Notes under the pieces: model-generated | The model's input: the letters and a program-made list of their open reading frames with translations, nothing else | Database searches by the model: none | What the model was told of the DNA's origin: nothing | Translations under genes and position numbers: made by a program | Shown: one piece after another, positions 33,401-41,441 of the stretch | Numbering within the stretch: the stretch's first letter is position 1 | How the letters are laid out: the number at the start of each line of letters is the position of its first letter | NCBI GenBank assembly: GCA_964403325.1 | Contig: CAYOFO010000001.1 | Location: 1 to 61,299 of the forward strand | Source: CAZQNF01 sp964403325 | GTDB taxonomy: Bacteria > Patescibacteriota > Patescibacteriia > Magasanikbacterales > GWA2-37-8 | Direction: 5' to 3' | Length of the DNA stretch: 61,299 nt

Positions 33401-34247
33401 TTCAGATAACAGTGGTACAATTGCTACCGGTACAATTGCTCACGCTACTTTTGGAACAACCAATTTGGTGATTCCTGCGGGCAATGGTGGTAAAGTATAC
33501 GCTGTAGTAGCCGACATCGTTGGCTATGATGCTGGTGGTTTCTCCTCTACTGGTCAAACTGCTAATGTTGGTATCATGAAATACTACACCGGAACAAATT
33601 TGGCTGTCACTGCCAATGGTACTTCTTCTGGAGCTTCCATTACTCCTACTATTACTAATAGTAATGTTGGAGCAGGTGTAAGTGCTAACAACAACTTTGC
33701 CGGTGCTTCTACTTCAACCCTCTACCGCGCTCGCCTTTCTGTGGCTTGGGCTGAATCAAGTAAAGCTGGTTTGGCTTCAGTTGGTCGTGGACCAAATGAA
33801 GAGTTGGGACGCTTTGTAATTACAAATACCGCTAATGGTACTGGTAATTTCTCAGCTTATGTTAAATATATCGATTTCAACATCACCACTACCATCTCCA
33901 ATACCGCTAACCGCACATTGAAAGTGTATGCTGATAGTATTTCTAGTGCTGGTAACAACACTGGTTTACGCGCAACAACTCAATGGTATGCTTCCGGTAA
34001 TCAGAATTTTGCTGATACAGCAATGACTGATAATGGTTTTACCGATGTAGAGATTGAGTCAGGAAAATCCAAGACATTTATTGTCACTATGGATTTGACT
34101 GATGCGACTCCAGCGAGTGGTAATGCTACACGCACTTTATCTCTTGGTTTACCTAATGCCTCTATCCACTGGTCTGATGGCATTTCGGATACTACCAAGA
34201 TGAGTGAATTGCCAATGCAGCCACGGACATTCGTATTCTCAAACTAA
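30480..34247 (+). CDS. S-layer-like surface protein
   Basis: A very large exported protein of 1255 residues from the ATG at 30480 (the longer frame from 30411 would add 23 residues before the signal peptide). Signal peptide MQNSLKKILNSVVLSAVVLT, cleavage near TVSAET. The first 240 residues hold compact repeats with aromatic pairs (AIYAINKNGDIVYYERGALY, PNSDQLYLVLAGQKLALI, MYGGKTWYLNESSQLQEV) like those in other CPR S-layer candidates. The rest is a chain of Ser/Thr/Gly-rich beta domains of about 100-130 residues, each with strands like VTVSLASANPLATTLV or TTITVGLAAGSS. Codon use is more uniform and richer in GCT, ACT and GGT than in neighbours, as in highly expressed genes. It follows the ECF sigma pair and precedes twin glycan ligases. 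Confidence 0.8.
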   Translation: MQNSLKKILNSVVLSAVVLTTFAPALASTVSAETMAGCPTLMPGDNVKVVSPKDRPAIYAINKNGDIVYYERGALYKEWNKNYQFIGITQACFDSLKTPSVQPFGVGYPAGTVVRRPNSDQLYLVLAGQKLALITNDAATALFGSNLTVKQEVDVNWTNYQINPTTITVGKVQPGMVFMYGGKTWYLNESSQLQEVTAAGMTANNVGGNGRTVPTVTEAAVAGFSTGAQVTSEVMWLTDVTQGTGGVGSSNNPPAGASTVTVSLASANPLATTLVSDTTNGAQTMAPVLKLRFAASGADAVVTGLNLSRMGVSADTDISNMHLYDGSTRLASNPSISNGMVKFNNSNGLFTVSKDGTREVTVLLDVKSNVSSAKTFVFGLKAPQDVVVKNGSLTSAGSFPFMGNEFRVASVTDLGKFTLTATSPTSNSTVDAGTTAFEVGRFQAQANTQDIELRKLGFTFVGSINADDLSNCSLSSGSVPLGAVNQSLSSDKTVTFDMSAAPYVLTSGQTKVLSLKCDVVKGTNRDFRVSIQNSYDVVAYDKAYNAFLMPNGTDTFGTIQPHDGSNNSVKFTVNTGNLTQSMSSSSPTGNVADDATGVTLGTFLWKANGEDVKVNSLSVSSTASVATTLKNVKLYVQGSQVGNTILSMSATGAANTNWGTFGSSFIIKAGTEAQVRVVADLTDSTVVAGTTITVGLAAGSSNAQGTISLQSISTVLQRGNTLTVRAGTVSVTKNTAFGNRTSGTPTGALNAQQAKVASFTISAGPTDPVELSSVTLADNSTTDCIGTYMQNVALKSATDGKQLGETKASPSTSCGSANSYTFSFAQQRVTIPAGGQYVVDVYADLKAAYTTANSALIKVDSVVADSVRADGTSISASVSSLNLPLQYVYISGSGSLSIALSSGSPTDNHYLMGALNQTLGTFKFIAGNQEPVTVTNLVVSNNVSTGATGTLSNIRLVDTDTNQVVATATSGFVDSDNSGTIATGTIAHATFGTTNLVIPAGNGGKVYAVVADIVGYDAGGFSSTGQTANVGIMKYYTGTNLAVTANGTSSGASITPTITNSNVGAGVSANNNFAGASTSTLYRARLSVAWAESSKAGLASVGRGPNEELGRFVITNTANGTGNFSAYVKYIDFNITTTISNTANRTLKVYADSISSAGNNTGLRATTQWYASGNQNFADTAMTDNGFTDVEIESGKSKTFIVTMDLTDATPASGNATRTLSLGLPNASIHWSDGISDTTKMSELPMQPRTFVFSN

Positions 34248-34293
34248 GATAGGTCAAGAAGGTTAAACTTCACGACTCCTTAGCGAAAGAAAT

Positions 34294-34325
34294 AAAAAAC
34301 AACCCTCACAAAGGGTTGTTTTTTA
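34294..34325 (+). terminator. Strong terminator after the S-layer-like gene
   Basis: AAAAAACAACCCT and AGGGTTGTTTTTT form a long perfect stem with a five-base loop and a T tract. It separates the S-layer gene from the ligase gene. Confidence 0.9.
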
Positions 34326-34360
34326 TTGTTTTTTTGCTATACTTAGAGATGTATATTTCT

Positions 34361-36541
34361 ATGTCTTACGCATTTAAAAAAATTTTCCCTTGGCTTTTGT
34401 GTGCTGTGTTTGTGCTGCCTTTGGTTATTACGCCTGGGATTATGTTTCCATGGCATTTGGGAAAAACAGTCCTTTTCCAAATAATAATTGATTTGATCTG
34501 TGGTTTAATTATTCTGGCTGGTTTTTCGTACAATTATAAAAATTCAAACTGGCTCGATAAGACTATTTTTGCTTTTACAATCCTCTTGGTACTGAGTTCT
34601 TGCTGGGGGGTGAATTTTTCCCAAAGTTGGTGGGGAAATCAATCACGGGCTGATGGAGTATTGGTGTGGGTACACATGGTAGTTTTTTATGGTTTGCTCA
34701 AAGAATTGTTTAAAAATGATGGAGAGATAAAGAGAGTACTTGTTTTGAGTAGTGTCGTCGCGACCCTGGTGGCTTTAACCGGCGTTTTTCAAACTCACTT
34801 GCCACTCGCTTGGCAAAGTAATGTAGGAGAAAGATTGTCGGGAATTATTGGAAATCCGGCATTTTTAGCCAGTTATTTAGTGGTGAGTGTGGGCATAAGC
34901 ACCGTAGCTTTTCTTTTTGTAAAAACAAGATGGCGCTGGTTATTGTTAGGAAATAGTATTTTTTTGGCAGTAGTTACTGTTTTAACCGGTACACGCGGAG
35001 CCTGGTTAGGTTTGTTTATGGGGTTGGTGGTGGCGAGTATAGTTTTTTTGAAGCGAGTATTTTTTCGAGGAAAAAAAGTGCTATGGTTGATGGGAGGGGT
35101 AGGGGCCGTTACAGCTGTTTTGGTGGGAGTAGCTTCGTACACCGGAATGTGGAAAAATTTTATCACCACTCGTTCATCTACGGTAGAAACTCGTCTTATG
35201 GCTTGGCAGATTGCCTGGGATGGTATACGCGAGCGGCCATGGGGTTGGGGAATGGGAAATTATGGCGTAGTATTTGATAAGCATTATAATCCAGAGTTTT
35301 TAAAGCATAGTTTGGCGGAAACAGTCTGGGATAAGCCACATAATGGGGTACTCGAGATGGCGGTGGGGGCGGGGATAGCTGGAGCGCTCTTGTATGTTTT
35401 AATTTTTGTGGTGGCTATATATCATGTTCTCACGAAAGATGAAAAACAGGTTGTTGGCCAAGCTACGGAATTTAACCACACAGACGCGCTGATGCGAGCT
35501 GTAATAGTTGGAGTGACGGTAGCTTATTTTGTACAAAAAATTTTTTTGTTTGATACGACAAATTCGCTTATTGTTTGGTATGCTTGGCTGGCTTTTATTT
35601 CGGTAAAATATGGTAATTCACTCTTAAGCCCGGCTTTATTGACCAAACAACGCAGTTGGATTCTAAAGCTGGTAGCTATCGGATTTTTACTTCTTGTCGG
35701 GTATAAGGTTCATTATTTATTATTGCAGCAGTCATTTTTTACCAGAATTTCGGATGAAAGTTTGCGCCCCAAGTTTTGGCAGGGGCCAGCGCAAGTTGCT
35801 ATAGATACCAATGCAACCTATGGGGCTGAAACAAGTATATTTTTAGCACAAAAATTGGTTTATTTTTATAATCACGGCTTTATTAATCGAGCTGAGGATA
35901 TACAGCCGGTAGCCGAAAAAATTGCCCTGAGCTTACATGCGTATGGTGTAAAATATCCTCATGATTTAACCTTTGCTTTGTGGGAAGGTCAGATTTATCT
36001 GGTGTTAGGCGATAAAGTAGATAAAGCTTATTTTTCTGTTGCCGAACAGGCTATGATGCGCGCCATCAGTATTGCTCCGCGCAAACAGGAAGTCCGATTT
36101 GTTTTAGGTCGAATTTATTTGGCGCAACAAAAGTGGCAAGAAGCTATTCTGGCCCACCAGGCAGCGGTAGCGATTGATACCAATGTTCCTTTGAGTCATT
36201 GGTATTTAGCTCTTAGTTTTGCATCGGCGGAGAAAAATAAGCAGGCTACCGATGAAATAGAGCAGGCAATTTTGTTGGGACAAAAATTGTCTCTTGATCA
36301 ACAGTTGTATTTGGTAGATCTGTATGCCACGCAAAAAAATTATCCTAAAATTTTGCAAATTTATGAGAATTTGAAAAATCAAGATCCTCAAAATAGTACC
36401 TGGTATGTTAAGTTGGCCGCCACCTATGCTGCGGCTGGTGATAAAAAACAAGCCTTAGCCATGATTGCCGAGGTTTTAAAAATTGATCCAACTGCGCAAA
36501 AAGAAGCGCAAGCATTTATTAATAAAAATCACTTACAATAA
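34361..36541 (+). CDS. O-antigen ligase/oligosaccharyltransferase-like membrane protein with TPR tail (first copy)
   Basis: The ATG at 34361 is chosen because it aligns with the second copy and a TATACT -10 element lies at 34338-34343; Met at 34349 and an earlier TTG inside the terminator are less likely. The 727-residue product has about eleven membrane helices (1-430) of the Wzy_C/PglL type. The large loop carries GWGMGNYGVVFDKHYNPEFL and DKPHNGVLEMAVGAGIAG, whose His is the usual catalytic position. The last 200 residues form TPR repeats (EVRFVLGRIYLAQQKWQEAI, HWYLALSFASAEKNKQATDE). The family moves lipid-linked glycans onto lipid A or onto Ser/Thr of exported proteins. It acts on the outer side of the membrane. 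Its place after the S-layer gene favours a protein acceptor. Confidence 0.8.
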   Translation: MSYAFKKIFPWLLCAVFVLPLVITPGIMFPWHLGKTVLFQIIIDLICGLIILAGFSYNYKNSNWLDKTIFAFTILLVLSSCWGVNFSQSWWGNQSRADGVLVWVHMVVFYGLLKELFKNDGEIKRVLVLSSVVATLVALTGVFQTHLPLAWQSNVGERLSGIIGNPAFLASYLVVSVGISTVAFLFVKTRWRWLLLGNSIFLAVVTVLTGTRGAWLGLFMGLVVASIVFLKRVFFRGKKVLWLMGGVGAVTAVLVGVASYTGMWKNFITTRSSTVETRLMAWQIAWDGIRERPWGWGMGNYGVVFDKHYNPEFLKHSLAETVWDKPHNGVLEMAVGAGIAGALLYVLIFVVAIYHVLTKDEKQVVGQATEFNHTDALMRAVIVGVTVAYFVQKIFLFDTTNSLIVWYAWLAFISVKYGNSLLSPALLTKQRSWILKLVAIGFLLLVGYKVHYLLLQQSFFTRISDESLRPKFWQGPAQVAIDTNATYGAETSIFLAQKLVYFYNHGFINRAEDIQPVAEKIALSLHAYGVKYPHDLTFALWEGQIYLVLGDKVDKAYFSVAEQAMMRAISIAPRKQEVRFVLGRIYLAQQKWQEAILAHQAAVAIDTNVPLSHWYLALSFASAEKNKQATDEIEQAILLGQKLSLDQQLYLVDLYATQKNYPKILQIYENLKNQDPQNSTWYVKLAATYAAAGDKKQALAMIAEVLKIDPTAQKEAQAFINKNHLQ

Positions 36542-36544
36542 TAT

Positions 36545-37252
36545 ATGACCAAACGAACTCTATTTTTGGTATTTTTTCTTGGTTGCTTAGCTATGGTGGG
36601 AGTGGTGCTGGCTGGGTTATGGTATACAGGTCACCTGGGCAATGAGGGGCGTCGCTATGTATTGGCGGTACAAAGAGATAAAAAGTTGGCTTCAGTTTAT
36701 AAAACCATTCAGGAAAACCAGGAAAAATTAGCTCATGATCCAGAAAATCAAAGTCTTTACCTTATTTTGGGTATAAAATGGAAAACTTTGGCTGAACAAT
36801 CAACTGATAAAGCTGCAAAAAAATATTTTTTTACCCAGTCGCTCGCAATTTATGAGCGAGCTGTTGAATTGTTTGAGGGAAAAAACGCCCTTCTTTACTT
36901 AAATTCCGGGGTAATAGCTACTTCGTTAGAAGATTATGGTCGGGCCGAAAAGCATTATATGGATGCTATCAAATATTTTCCGTCTGATGCCGAAGCTTAT
37001 ATAAATTTAACCAATCTTTATATTTTCTACATTCCGTCTGAGCCGAAAAAAATTCTTGGTGTCTTTGACGCCGGTATTAAAAGTATGGTTGATTACAGTC
37101 GTCTTTTACAAGGTCGGGCCGAGTATTTTAAACGCATTAAAAAATATGAGGCTGCCTTAAATGACTACAAGATTCTGCTCATGGCTATGCCCAAAAATAC
37201 AGGTTATCAGCAATCGGTGCAAGATTTGGAAGATTTACTTAAGCAAAAATAA
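36545..37252 (+). CDS. TPR-repeat membrane-anchored protein
   Basis: A 235-residue protein with an N-terminal membrane helix (residues 5-24, LFLVFFLGCLAMVGVVLAGL) and three to four TPR units (KYFFTQSLAIYERAVELFEG, ALLYLNSGVIATSLEDYGRA, EAYINLTNLYIFYIPSEPKK). TPRs make protein contacts. It starts three bases after the first ligase gene and ends four bases before the second, so all three are one unit. A scaffold role joining the two ligases or presenting the acceptor is reasonable but inferred. No catalytic motif. Confidence 0.75.
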   Translation: MTKRTLFLVFFLGCLAMVGVVLAGLWYTGHLGNEGRRYVLAVQRDKKLASVYKTIQENQEKLAHDPENQSLYLILGIKWKTLAEQSTDKAAKKYFFTQSLAIYERAVELFEGKNALLYLNSGVIATSLEDYGRAEKHYMDAIKYFPSDAEAYINLTNLYIFYIPSEPKKILGVFDAGIKSMVDYSRLLQGRAEYFKRIKKYEAALNDYKILLMAMPKNTGYQQSVQDLEDLLKQK

Positions 37253-37256
37253 TTCT

Positions 37257-39308
37257 ATGAAGCAAAAAATTGTAGGGTTAATTCGTTATTTGGTATTTGC
37301 TTCTTTTTTGGCGCCGCTCGTGGTAATGCCTAATTCCTTTATTTTTCCGTTTATTGTTCCAAAAGTTTTGTTTTTACGGACACTTATTCTGTTCATGATA
37401 GGGTTGTATTGTATCTTGCTCGCAATAAATTGGCAGGAATTTCGACCTCGTTTCAATTTGGTAAGTGTGAGCGTGCTGGCTTTTCTGCTGAGTTTTTTGG
37501 TCTCAAGCGTATTGGGAGTGGATTTTTACCATAGTCTTTGGGACAACCAAGAGCGTATGTTGGGTTTGTTTACGATCATTCATTATACAGCGCTCTTTTT
37601 TATTGCTCAGGTGGTATTTAAAAACTGGCAAGATTGGCGTCGGGTACTGCTTATTTTTTTGGCGTCGGGTTCGGTGGTGATGTTGATTGGCTGTTATCAA
37701 AAAATAGACCCCTTCTTTTTGCTTAATCAAGGTAGTGATCGGGTGGCCAGCACGCTGGGGAATGCTATTTATGTCGGTGGTCTGGGGTTATTTTTATTTT
37801 TTATCAGTTTGCTGCTTTTTTTAAAAGAGACATCACCCAGGTGGCGAGTGCTTCAGGCACTCGGCGGTTTACTCGCTCTGTTGGGGATGATTTTTAGTGG
37901 TACACGCGGCTCTCTCTTGGGACTCTTGGTAAGTTTGTTGGTAATTATTTTGGGGTATAGTTTGCTTTTAAAAAATCAACAAAAAGTTCGTATCGGTCTG
38001 GGTATTTTGTTTGGTGCGATAGTTTTGGGAGTGGGATTTTTATATATCAACCGGCAGGCTCTGTGGGTACAAAATATTCCTGCGGTTGGTCGTTTGGTGA
38101 GTTCAACCTTAAGTGGCGGTGGTATTAGCACGCGTATTATTGCTTGGAAAATAGCCATTGTCGCTTGGCGAGAGCATGTGGCTTTTGGTTGGGGGCCAAA
38201 TAATTATTTTTATGCGTTTAATAAGTATTATGATCCACAGTCTTTGGAGCATTCGTATACTGAAACCTGGTTTGATAATGCGCATAATATTATTCTGAAT
38301 ACACTCACTACTCAGGGACTTGTAGGTCTGATTATTTATTTATCCTTGTTTGGGGTGGTGATCTTGAGTTTGTGGAAAAATAAAGAATTGCGCCAGGATG
38401 ATTGTCACACTGTGATCATTTTGTCGGCATTTTTTGTGGCGCATTTGATACAAAACATTACGGTTTTTGAAAATCCTACTTCTTATCTGTATTTCTTTTT
38501 ATCTTTGGCTTTTGTCAGCTCTATACTTTCTTCTTTAAAGAAAGCAAAAATTCAGGTTCAGCCTCAGGCTTTAGATAAAAAAATCAACGTGGTAACCGTA
38601 GGTGTGGTTGGACTCCTGACATTGGTAATGATTTACCTCAGCGATATTCAGCCGGCTAAAGCGAATGCCCAAACCTTCGTCGCTATGGCTTATATCAGTC
38701 AAAATCTCGAATACGGCTTGCCGTATATGAAAGCAGCGATGGGTTTTACCTCTCCGCATATTGATGACATCCGGAGTGATTTGGCTCGTACTGCAATTCA
38801 GACTCTGGCTGGTGAGTATAGCCGTTTGCCGAGAGTGGTAGTAACCGATGTGCTCACCACTGCTCGTGAAGCTTTGGAAAAAAATCTCATTTTACACCCA
38901 CTCGATATTCGTTTGCATTTGTATTTGGCGCAGCTTCATCAACTGGATTTTAGTGTGAATAAAAATCCGGCTAGCTTGGTGGCGGGTGAGCAAATATTAG
39001 AACAGGGTCTCATATTGTCGCCGCGTCGGCAGCAGTTTGTATATGCACTCGCTAATTTTAAATTACAGCTTAATAAATCAGCTGAGGCTGTGGCCTTGGT
39101 AAAACAATCTATAGAGGATGATCGGAAGATTCCTGAAGGTTATTGGCGTTTGGCTTATACCTATTATATGATGCACAATTTGGCAGAGGCTCAGGCAGTT
39201 CTAAGTTTGGCAGTCAAACGAGGGGTGAGTTTTGATAACGATGACCAAGGCCAAAAAATTATTGCTCTTATTTTGGGTCAGTCAGCAGCTTCGAGTAGCA
39301 AGCAGTAG
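37257..39308 (+). CDS. O-antigen ligase/oligosaccharyltransferase-like membrane protein with helical repeat tail (second copy)
   Basis: From ATG at 37257 the 683-residue protein has the same plan as the first copy: about eleven membrane helices, the outer loop with FGWGPNNYFYAFNKYYDPQS and DNAHNIILNTLTTQGLVG (catalytic-type His), and a C-terminal helical repeat region from about residue 500 with a TPR-like unit (EGYWRLAYTYYMMHNLAEAQ). The earlier start at 37161 would overlap the TPR gene and is rejected. Low similarity between the two copies outside motifs suggests different donors or acceptors. Its last 41 bases overlap the convergent glycosyltransferase gene. Confidence 0.8.
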   Translation: MKQKIVGLIRYLVFASFLAPLVVMPNSFIFPFIVPKVLFLRTLILFMIGLYCILLAINWQEFRPRFNLVSVSVLAFLLSFLVSSVLGVDFYHSLWDNQERMLGLFTIIHYTALFFIAQVVFKNWQDWRRVLLIFLASGSVVMLIGCYQKIDPFFLLNQGSDRVASTLGNAIYVGGLGLFLFFISLLLFLKETSPRWRVLQALGGLLALLGMIFSGTRGSLLGLLVSLLVIILGYSLLLKNQQKVRIGLGILFGAIVLGVGFLYINRQALWVQNIPAVGRLVSSTLSGGGISTRIIAWKIAIVAWREHVAFGWGPNNYFYAFNKYYDPQSLEHSYTETWFDNAHNIILNTLTTQGLVGLIIYLSLFGVVILSLWKNKELRQDDCHTVIILSAFFVAHLIQNITVFENPTSYLYFFLSLAFVSSILSSLKKAKIQVQPQALDKKINVVTVGVVGLLTLVMIYLSDIQPAKANAQTFVAMAYISQNLEYGLPYMKAAMGFTSPHIDDIRSDLARTAIQTLAGEYSRLPRVVVTDVLTTAREALEKNLILHPLDIRLHLYLAQLHQLDFSVNKNPASLVAGEQILEQGLILSPRRQQFVYALANFKLQLNKSAEAVALVKQSIEDDRKIPEGYWRLAYTYYMMHNLAEAQAVLSLAVKRGVSFDNDDQGQKIIALILGQSAASSSKQ

Positions 39309-40434
39309 TTTGTTTAAGGAGTTGGTTGAGGCTATATTTTTGCGCTACGGTGTAAGCTTGGTTGGCGTAGGTTTCCATTTGGGCAGGGTGTTCTAGCGCA
39401 AAAACTAATTGCTGACTGAGGTCAGTAGCGTTATCCGGTTCGCAGAGTAAAGCGGTTTTTTGGTGCTCCAAGAGATCGGGAATGCCACCCACCCGGGTGC
39501 TGATAATAGGGACATGGGCTAGCATAGCTTCAAGAAGGGTATAAGGCAAACCTTCTTTGCGAGAAGGGAGAACAAACAGGTTAAAAGCTTGTAATGTATG
39601 AGCGGCGTTTTTGATAGTACCTACAAAATAGACTTTTTCTCGAAGATCAAGTTTGTGAGCCAGGTGTAGAAGGTTTTCTCGCTCTGGTCCGTCTCCGATG
39701 ATACAAAATACCGTGTCATTATACGTTGCGATGTTGAGGGCAATGGCTTGCAAAAGAGTATCTAAACCTTTGGTGCGGTACAAGTTGGCGATAATTCCCA
39801 CCCATTTTTTTGTCTGTGTAGGAAAAGCAGGAAGTTGAGTGTGGATGAGCTCGCGCGCTTCAGGAGTAGGGAGGAGTGTGGGAGGTTCAATGCCAAGAGG
39901 GATACAGGTTATTTTTGACGCTGGAATATGCAGGCTGTTTTGTCCGGTGGTGGTGTCGGAAGGCGAAAGGGTGATAGTAGTATTTTTGCGCCAACTGGTT
40001 ATTTTTTCGAGCCAGGTAAAGAGTATCTTGGTGTATTTGCTCCCAGGTTCATTAAAAACCCAGCCATGTACCGTATAAACAATTTTTATGCGTGGAAAAA
40101 ATAGAGCAGCGCAACTGCCGATAATTCCAGCTTTGGAGCTATTGAGGTGAACAATGTCAGGTTGTAAGCGACCGTAGAGATGAATGAGTTCCAGAATCGC
40201 GAGGCAATCATGCCAAATATGGATTTTTCGCACTAAGTGGTGCAGCGAAATAGTGCGTGGGGCAACTGGCGATGACGTATAAAAGGTTTGGAGTTTGTCG
40301 GCCAAATCGTTGTTGGCGCCCGATGAGCCGATGGCTACAGCAATAGTTGCCGTTGGTTGGTGGGTGGCTAGATCGTACACATATCGTTGTGCGCCACCCC
40401 AATGTCCGTCAGTTATAATATAAAGAATTTGCAT
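39268..40434 (-). CDS. Glycosyltransferase, GT4 family
   Basis: Using the ATG at 40434 the product has 388 residues and begins MQILYIITDGHWGGAQRYVY, the N-terminal Rossmann half of GT-B enzymes that act on lipid-linked sugars. The C-terminal donor half has IANLYRTKGLDTLLQ and PSRKEGLPYTLLEAMLAHVP, the latter with the EX7E motif that defines GT4, and STRVGGIPDLLEHQ after it. It is a retaining transferase at the cytoplasmic face; sugar and acceptor are unknown. The frame to 40500 would cross the promoter region and is not used. It is the only minus-strand transferase in the locus. Confidence 0.85.
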   Translation of the reverse strand: MQILYIITDGHWGGAQRYVYDLATHQPTATIAVAIGSSGANNDLADKLQTFYTSSPVAPRTISLHHLVRKIHIWHDCLAILELIHLYGRLQPDIVHLNSSKAGIIGSCAALFFPRIKIVYTVHGWVFNEPGSKYTKILFTWLEKITSWRKNTTITLSPSDTTTGQNSLHIPASKITCIPLGIEPPTLLPTPEARELIHTQLPAFPTQTKKWVGIIANLYRTKGLDTLLQAIALNIATYNDTVFCIIGDGPERENLLHLAHKLDLREKVYFVGTIKNAAHTLQAFNLFVLPSRKEGLPYTLLEAMLAHVPIISTRVGGIPDLLEHQKTALLCEPDNATDLSQQLVFALEHPAQMETYANQAYTVAQKYSLNQLLKQTTACYSKLLTDPK

Positions 40435-40436
40435 AA

Positions 40437-40465
40437 TTGACTTTATTGAATGCTTATACGATAAT
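40437..40465 (+). promoter_or_regulatory. Sigma-70-type promoter for the glycan operon
   Basis: TTGACT at 40437-40442 and GATAAT at 40460-40465 with a 17-base spacer lie 28 bases before the epimerase-family start at 40494. The long co-directional run up to 51968 is probably read from here. Confidence 0.6.
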
Positions 40466-40493
40466 ATACCTGTTATTTTAAAGCAAATAGTGT

Positions 40494-41441
40494 ATGACAA
40501 TTGTGGTAACCGGTGGGGCTGGTTTTATTGGTTCGCATCTGTGTGAACAGCTGTTGCAAACAGGACAACGGGTGATTTGTGTCGATAGTTTGCTCACCGG
40601 ATCGCTCGTTAACATTGAGTCTTTGTTAACATTACCAGGTTTTTCATTTATACAACATGATATTGTTGAGCCGCTTTTTATTCCAGAAAAAGTTGATCAA
40701 ATTTATAATTTGGCTTGCCCGGCTTCGCCAGTCCATTACCAGTCGAATCCGGTGCATACCATTAAAGCGAGTACGATTGGGGTTATAAATATGCTGGGTA
40801 TGGCGCGTTTGCATAACGCGACCATTTTGCAGACATCTACTTCGGAAATTTATGGCGACCCGTTGGTGCATCCTCAGAGCGAAGAATATCGTGGTAATGT
40901 GAATACTATTGGTCCGCGTGCTTGCTACGATGAAAGCAAGCGTTGTGCCGAAGCACTTTTTTTTGATTATCGGCGCATGCATAATTTACGCATTAAAGTG
41001 GTGCGTATTTTTAATACATATGGACCAAAAATGGCCCTTAATGATGGCCGGGTGGTATCAAGCTTTGTGGTGCAGGCTTTGCAGGGTAAACCGATTACAA
41101 TTGACGGAGACGGGTCACAAACCCGCAGTTTTTGCTATGTGGATGATTTGGTGGCCGGTTTAATACGTATGATGAATACGGTCGATGATGTTACCGGTCC
41201 GATAAATTTGGGTAACCCAGAAGAAATTACCGTCAAAAGTTTGGCGCAAAGGGTGGTTGATTTGGTGGGAAGTAAAAGTTCTCTCGCATACAGCCATGTC
41301 TTTCGTACCGATGACCCTATGCAGCGCTGTCCGGATATTACCAAAGCCTCGCAGGTATTAGGTTGGCACCCAACCATCAGCCTTGCGCAAGGTCTTGTTA
41401 AAACTGTTGATTATTTTAAAAAGCAAACGCAGGTATTATGA
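40494..41441 (+). CDS. uxs: UDP-glucuronate decarboxylase (UDP-xylose synthase)
   Basis: A 315-residue extended short-chain dehydrogenase. NAD site TGGAGFIGSHL at residues 6-16; NLACPASPVHYQSNP, TSTSEIYGDP and TIGPRACYDESKR are the signature blocks that separate UDP-glucuronate decarboxylases from GalE-type epimerases, with the YxxxK pair in CYDESKR. The enzyme turns UDP-glucuronate into UDP-xylose in the cytoplasm. The dehydrogenase at 53357 could supply UDP-glucuronate. It is the first gene of the main plus-strand operon, and its TGA overlaps the next start (ATGA). Confidence 0.85.
   Translation: MTIVVTGGAGFIGSHLCEQLLQTGQRVICVDSLLTGSLVNIESLLTLPGFSFIQHDIVEPLFIPEKVDQIYNLACPASPVHYQSNPVHTIKASTIGVINMLGMARLHNATILQTSTSEIYGDPLVHPQSEEYRGNVNTIGPRACYDESKRCAEALFFDYRRMHNLRIKVVRIFNTYGPKMALNDGRVVSSFVVQALQGKPITIDGDGSQTRSFCYVDDLVAGLIRMMNTVDDVTGPINLGNPEEITVKSLAQRVVDLVGSKSSLAYSHVFRTDDPMQRCPDITKASQVLGWHPTISLAQGLVKTVDYFKKQTQVL

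Noticed and set aside
34316..34360. Longer N-terminus for the first ligase
   Set aside because: The TTG lies in the terminator hairpin and a -10 element sits between it and the chosen ATG.
37161..37256. Longer N-terminus for the second ligase
   Set aside because: It would overlap the TPR gene and lacks similarity to the first ligase, which aligns from the ATG at 37257.
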